Below, piece by piece: positions 44,387 through 44,552 of a stretch of DNA of 44,552 nucleotides. Both the position numbers and the translations under genes were made by a program. Where the stretch lies: NCBI GenBank assembly GCA_945833835.1, contig CAMAFR010000018.1, forward strand, positions 1 to 44,552. Direction: 5' to 3'. The stretch's first letter is position 1. Each line of letters opens with the position of its first letter. The notes under the pieces were generated by a model. The model was not told where the DNA came from and did not search any database. It saw only the letters and a list, made by a program, of their open reading frames with translations. This DNA comes from an uncultured Bacteroides sp. Lineage in GTDB: Bacteria; Bacteroidota; Bacteroidia; Bacteroidales; Bacteroidaceae.

Positions 44387-44552
44387 CATGGCAACAGGAA
44401 AGGTACATATTCCGGAGCATACCCGTTCACATTCCGGTAGCCTATAAAGCATAAAAATAGCCTTTAAAAGCACAATTTTATATCCGTTCATCCCCTAAAA
44501 AGGATGAAAAAATGGATAACCAGACATTAAAATCTCAATTTTTCCGGAGCAT
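44387..44552. other. AT-richer region with no gene seen
   Basis: The last 166 bp are clearly AT-richer than the coding part of the window. TTCCGGAGCAT occurs at 44410-44420 and again at 44542-44552, and a shorter TTCCGG at 44432-44437. No open frame of note, tRNA or terminator is recognised. It may be the edge of another repeat array or of a promoter region to the right. Confidence 0.5.

Noticed and set aside
1..44552. Prophage, integrative element or insertion sequence
   Set aside because: No integrase, transposase, relaxase, phage structural gene or tRNA-associated direct repeat was recognised.

Overview
The window reads as a chromosomal segment of a GC-rich member of the order Bacteroidales, probably a gut anaerobe. 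The support is a SusC/SusD pair, a GH97 glucosidase, a clostripain-type lipoprotein, an Ior-type 2-oxoacid:ferredoxin oxidoreductase, very short gaps without good Shine-Dalgarno sequences, and repeated matches to the Bacteroidota -7 promoter element TAnnTTTG. I see no phage, insertion sequence, CRISPR array, tRNA or rRNA. The genus cannot be fixed by eye.

Layout. 1-766: 5' part of cysS, running off the left edge. 841-6035 (minus): an envelope polysaccharide block with a MOP-type flippase followed by four glycosyltransferase-like genes, mostly overlapping or nearly so. 6151-8214: metG. 8349-12968 (minus): a phosphate-starvation operon with an outer-membrane porin and pstS-pstC-pstA-pstB, preceded by four 11-bp-spaced direct repeats that look like an extended Pho box; no phoU follows. 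13085-13340: a cluster of dispersed palindromic repeats. 13340-19601: a GH97 glucosidase divergent from a coupled CPBP membrane protease/Tricorn-like protease pair. 19634-23040: mnmA, a U32-family protein and dusB, all plausibly tRNA uridine modification. 23056-24458: a VanZ-like protein and a head-GIN-domain protein. 24462-27351 (minus): CDF transporter, NAD-dependent epimerase and PAP2-family protein, coupled. 27515-29665: rnr. 29836-31725: clostripain-family lipoprotein behind a duplicated promoter. 31781-37821 (minus): a six-gene operon iorA-iorB-thioesterase-paaK-aminotransferase-omega-amidase. 38118-42922: SusC/SusD. 43068-44162 (minus): an exported adenosine deaminase. 44244-44386: an unusual array of thirteen 11-bp units, six in one orientation and seven in the other.

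The most interesting points are: (1) the six-gene arylacetate operon, whose parts could run from phenylacetate or indoleacetate through the CoA ester and the 2-oxo acid to the aromatic amino acid, pulled by glutamine transamination plus omega-amidase, or in the opposite, fermentative direction; (2) the helically phased inverted array at the right end; (3) the four-repeat Pho box; (4) a 25-bp duplication that creates a second promoter core in front of the clostripain gene; (5) an adenosine deaminase with an export signal whose hydrophobic core is an in-frame triplicated 15-bp repeat. All function calls rest on motif recognition by eye; no database search was done.
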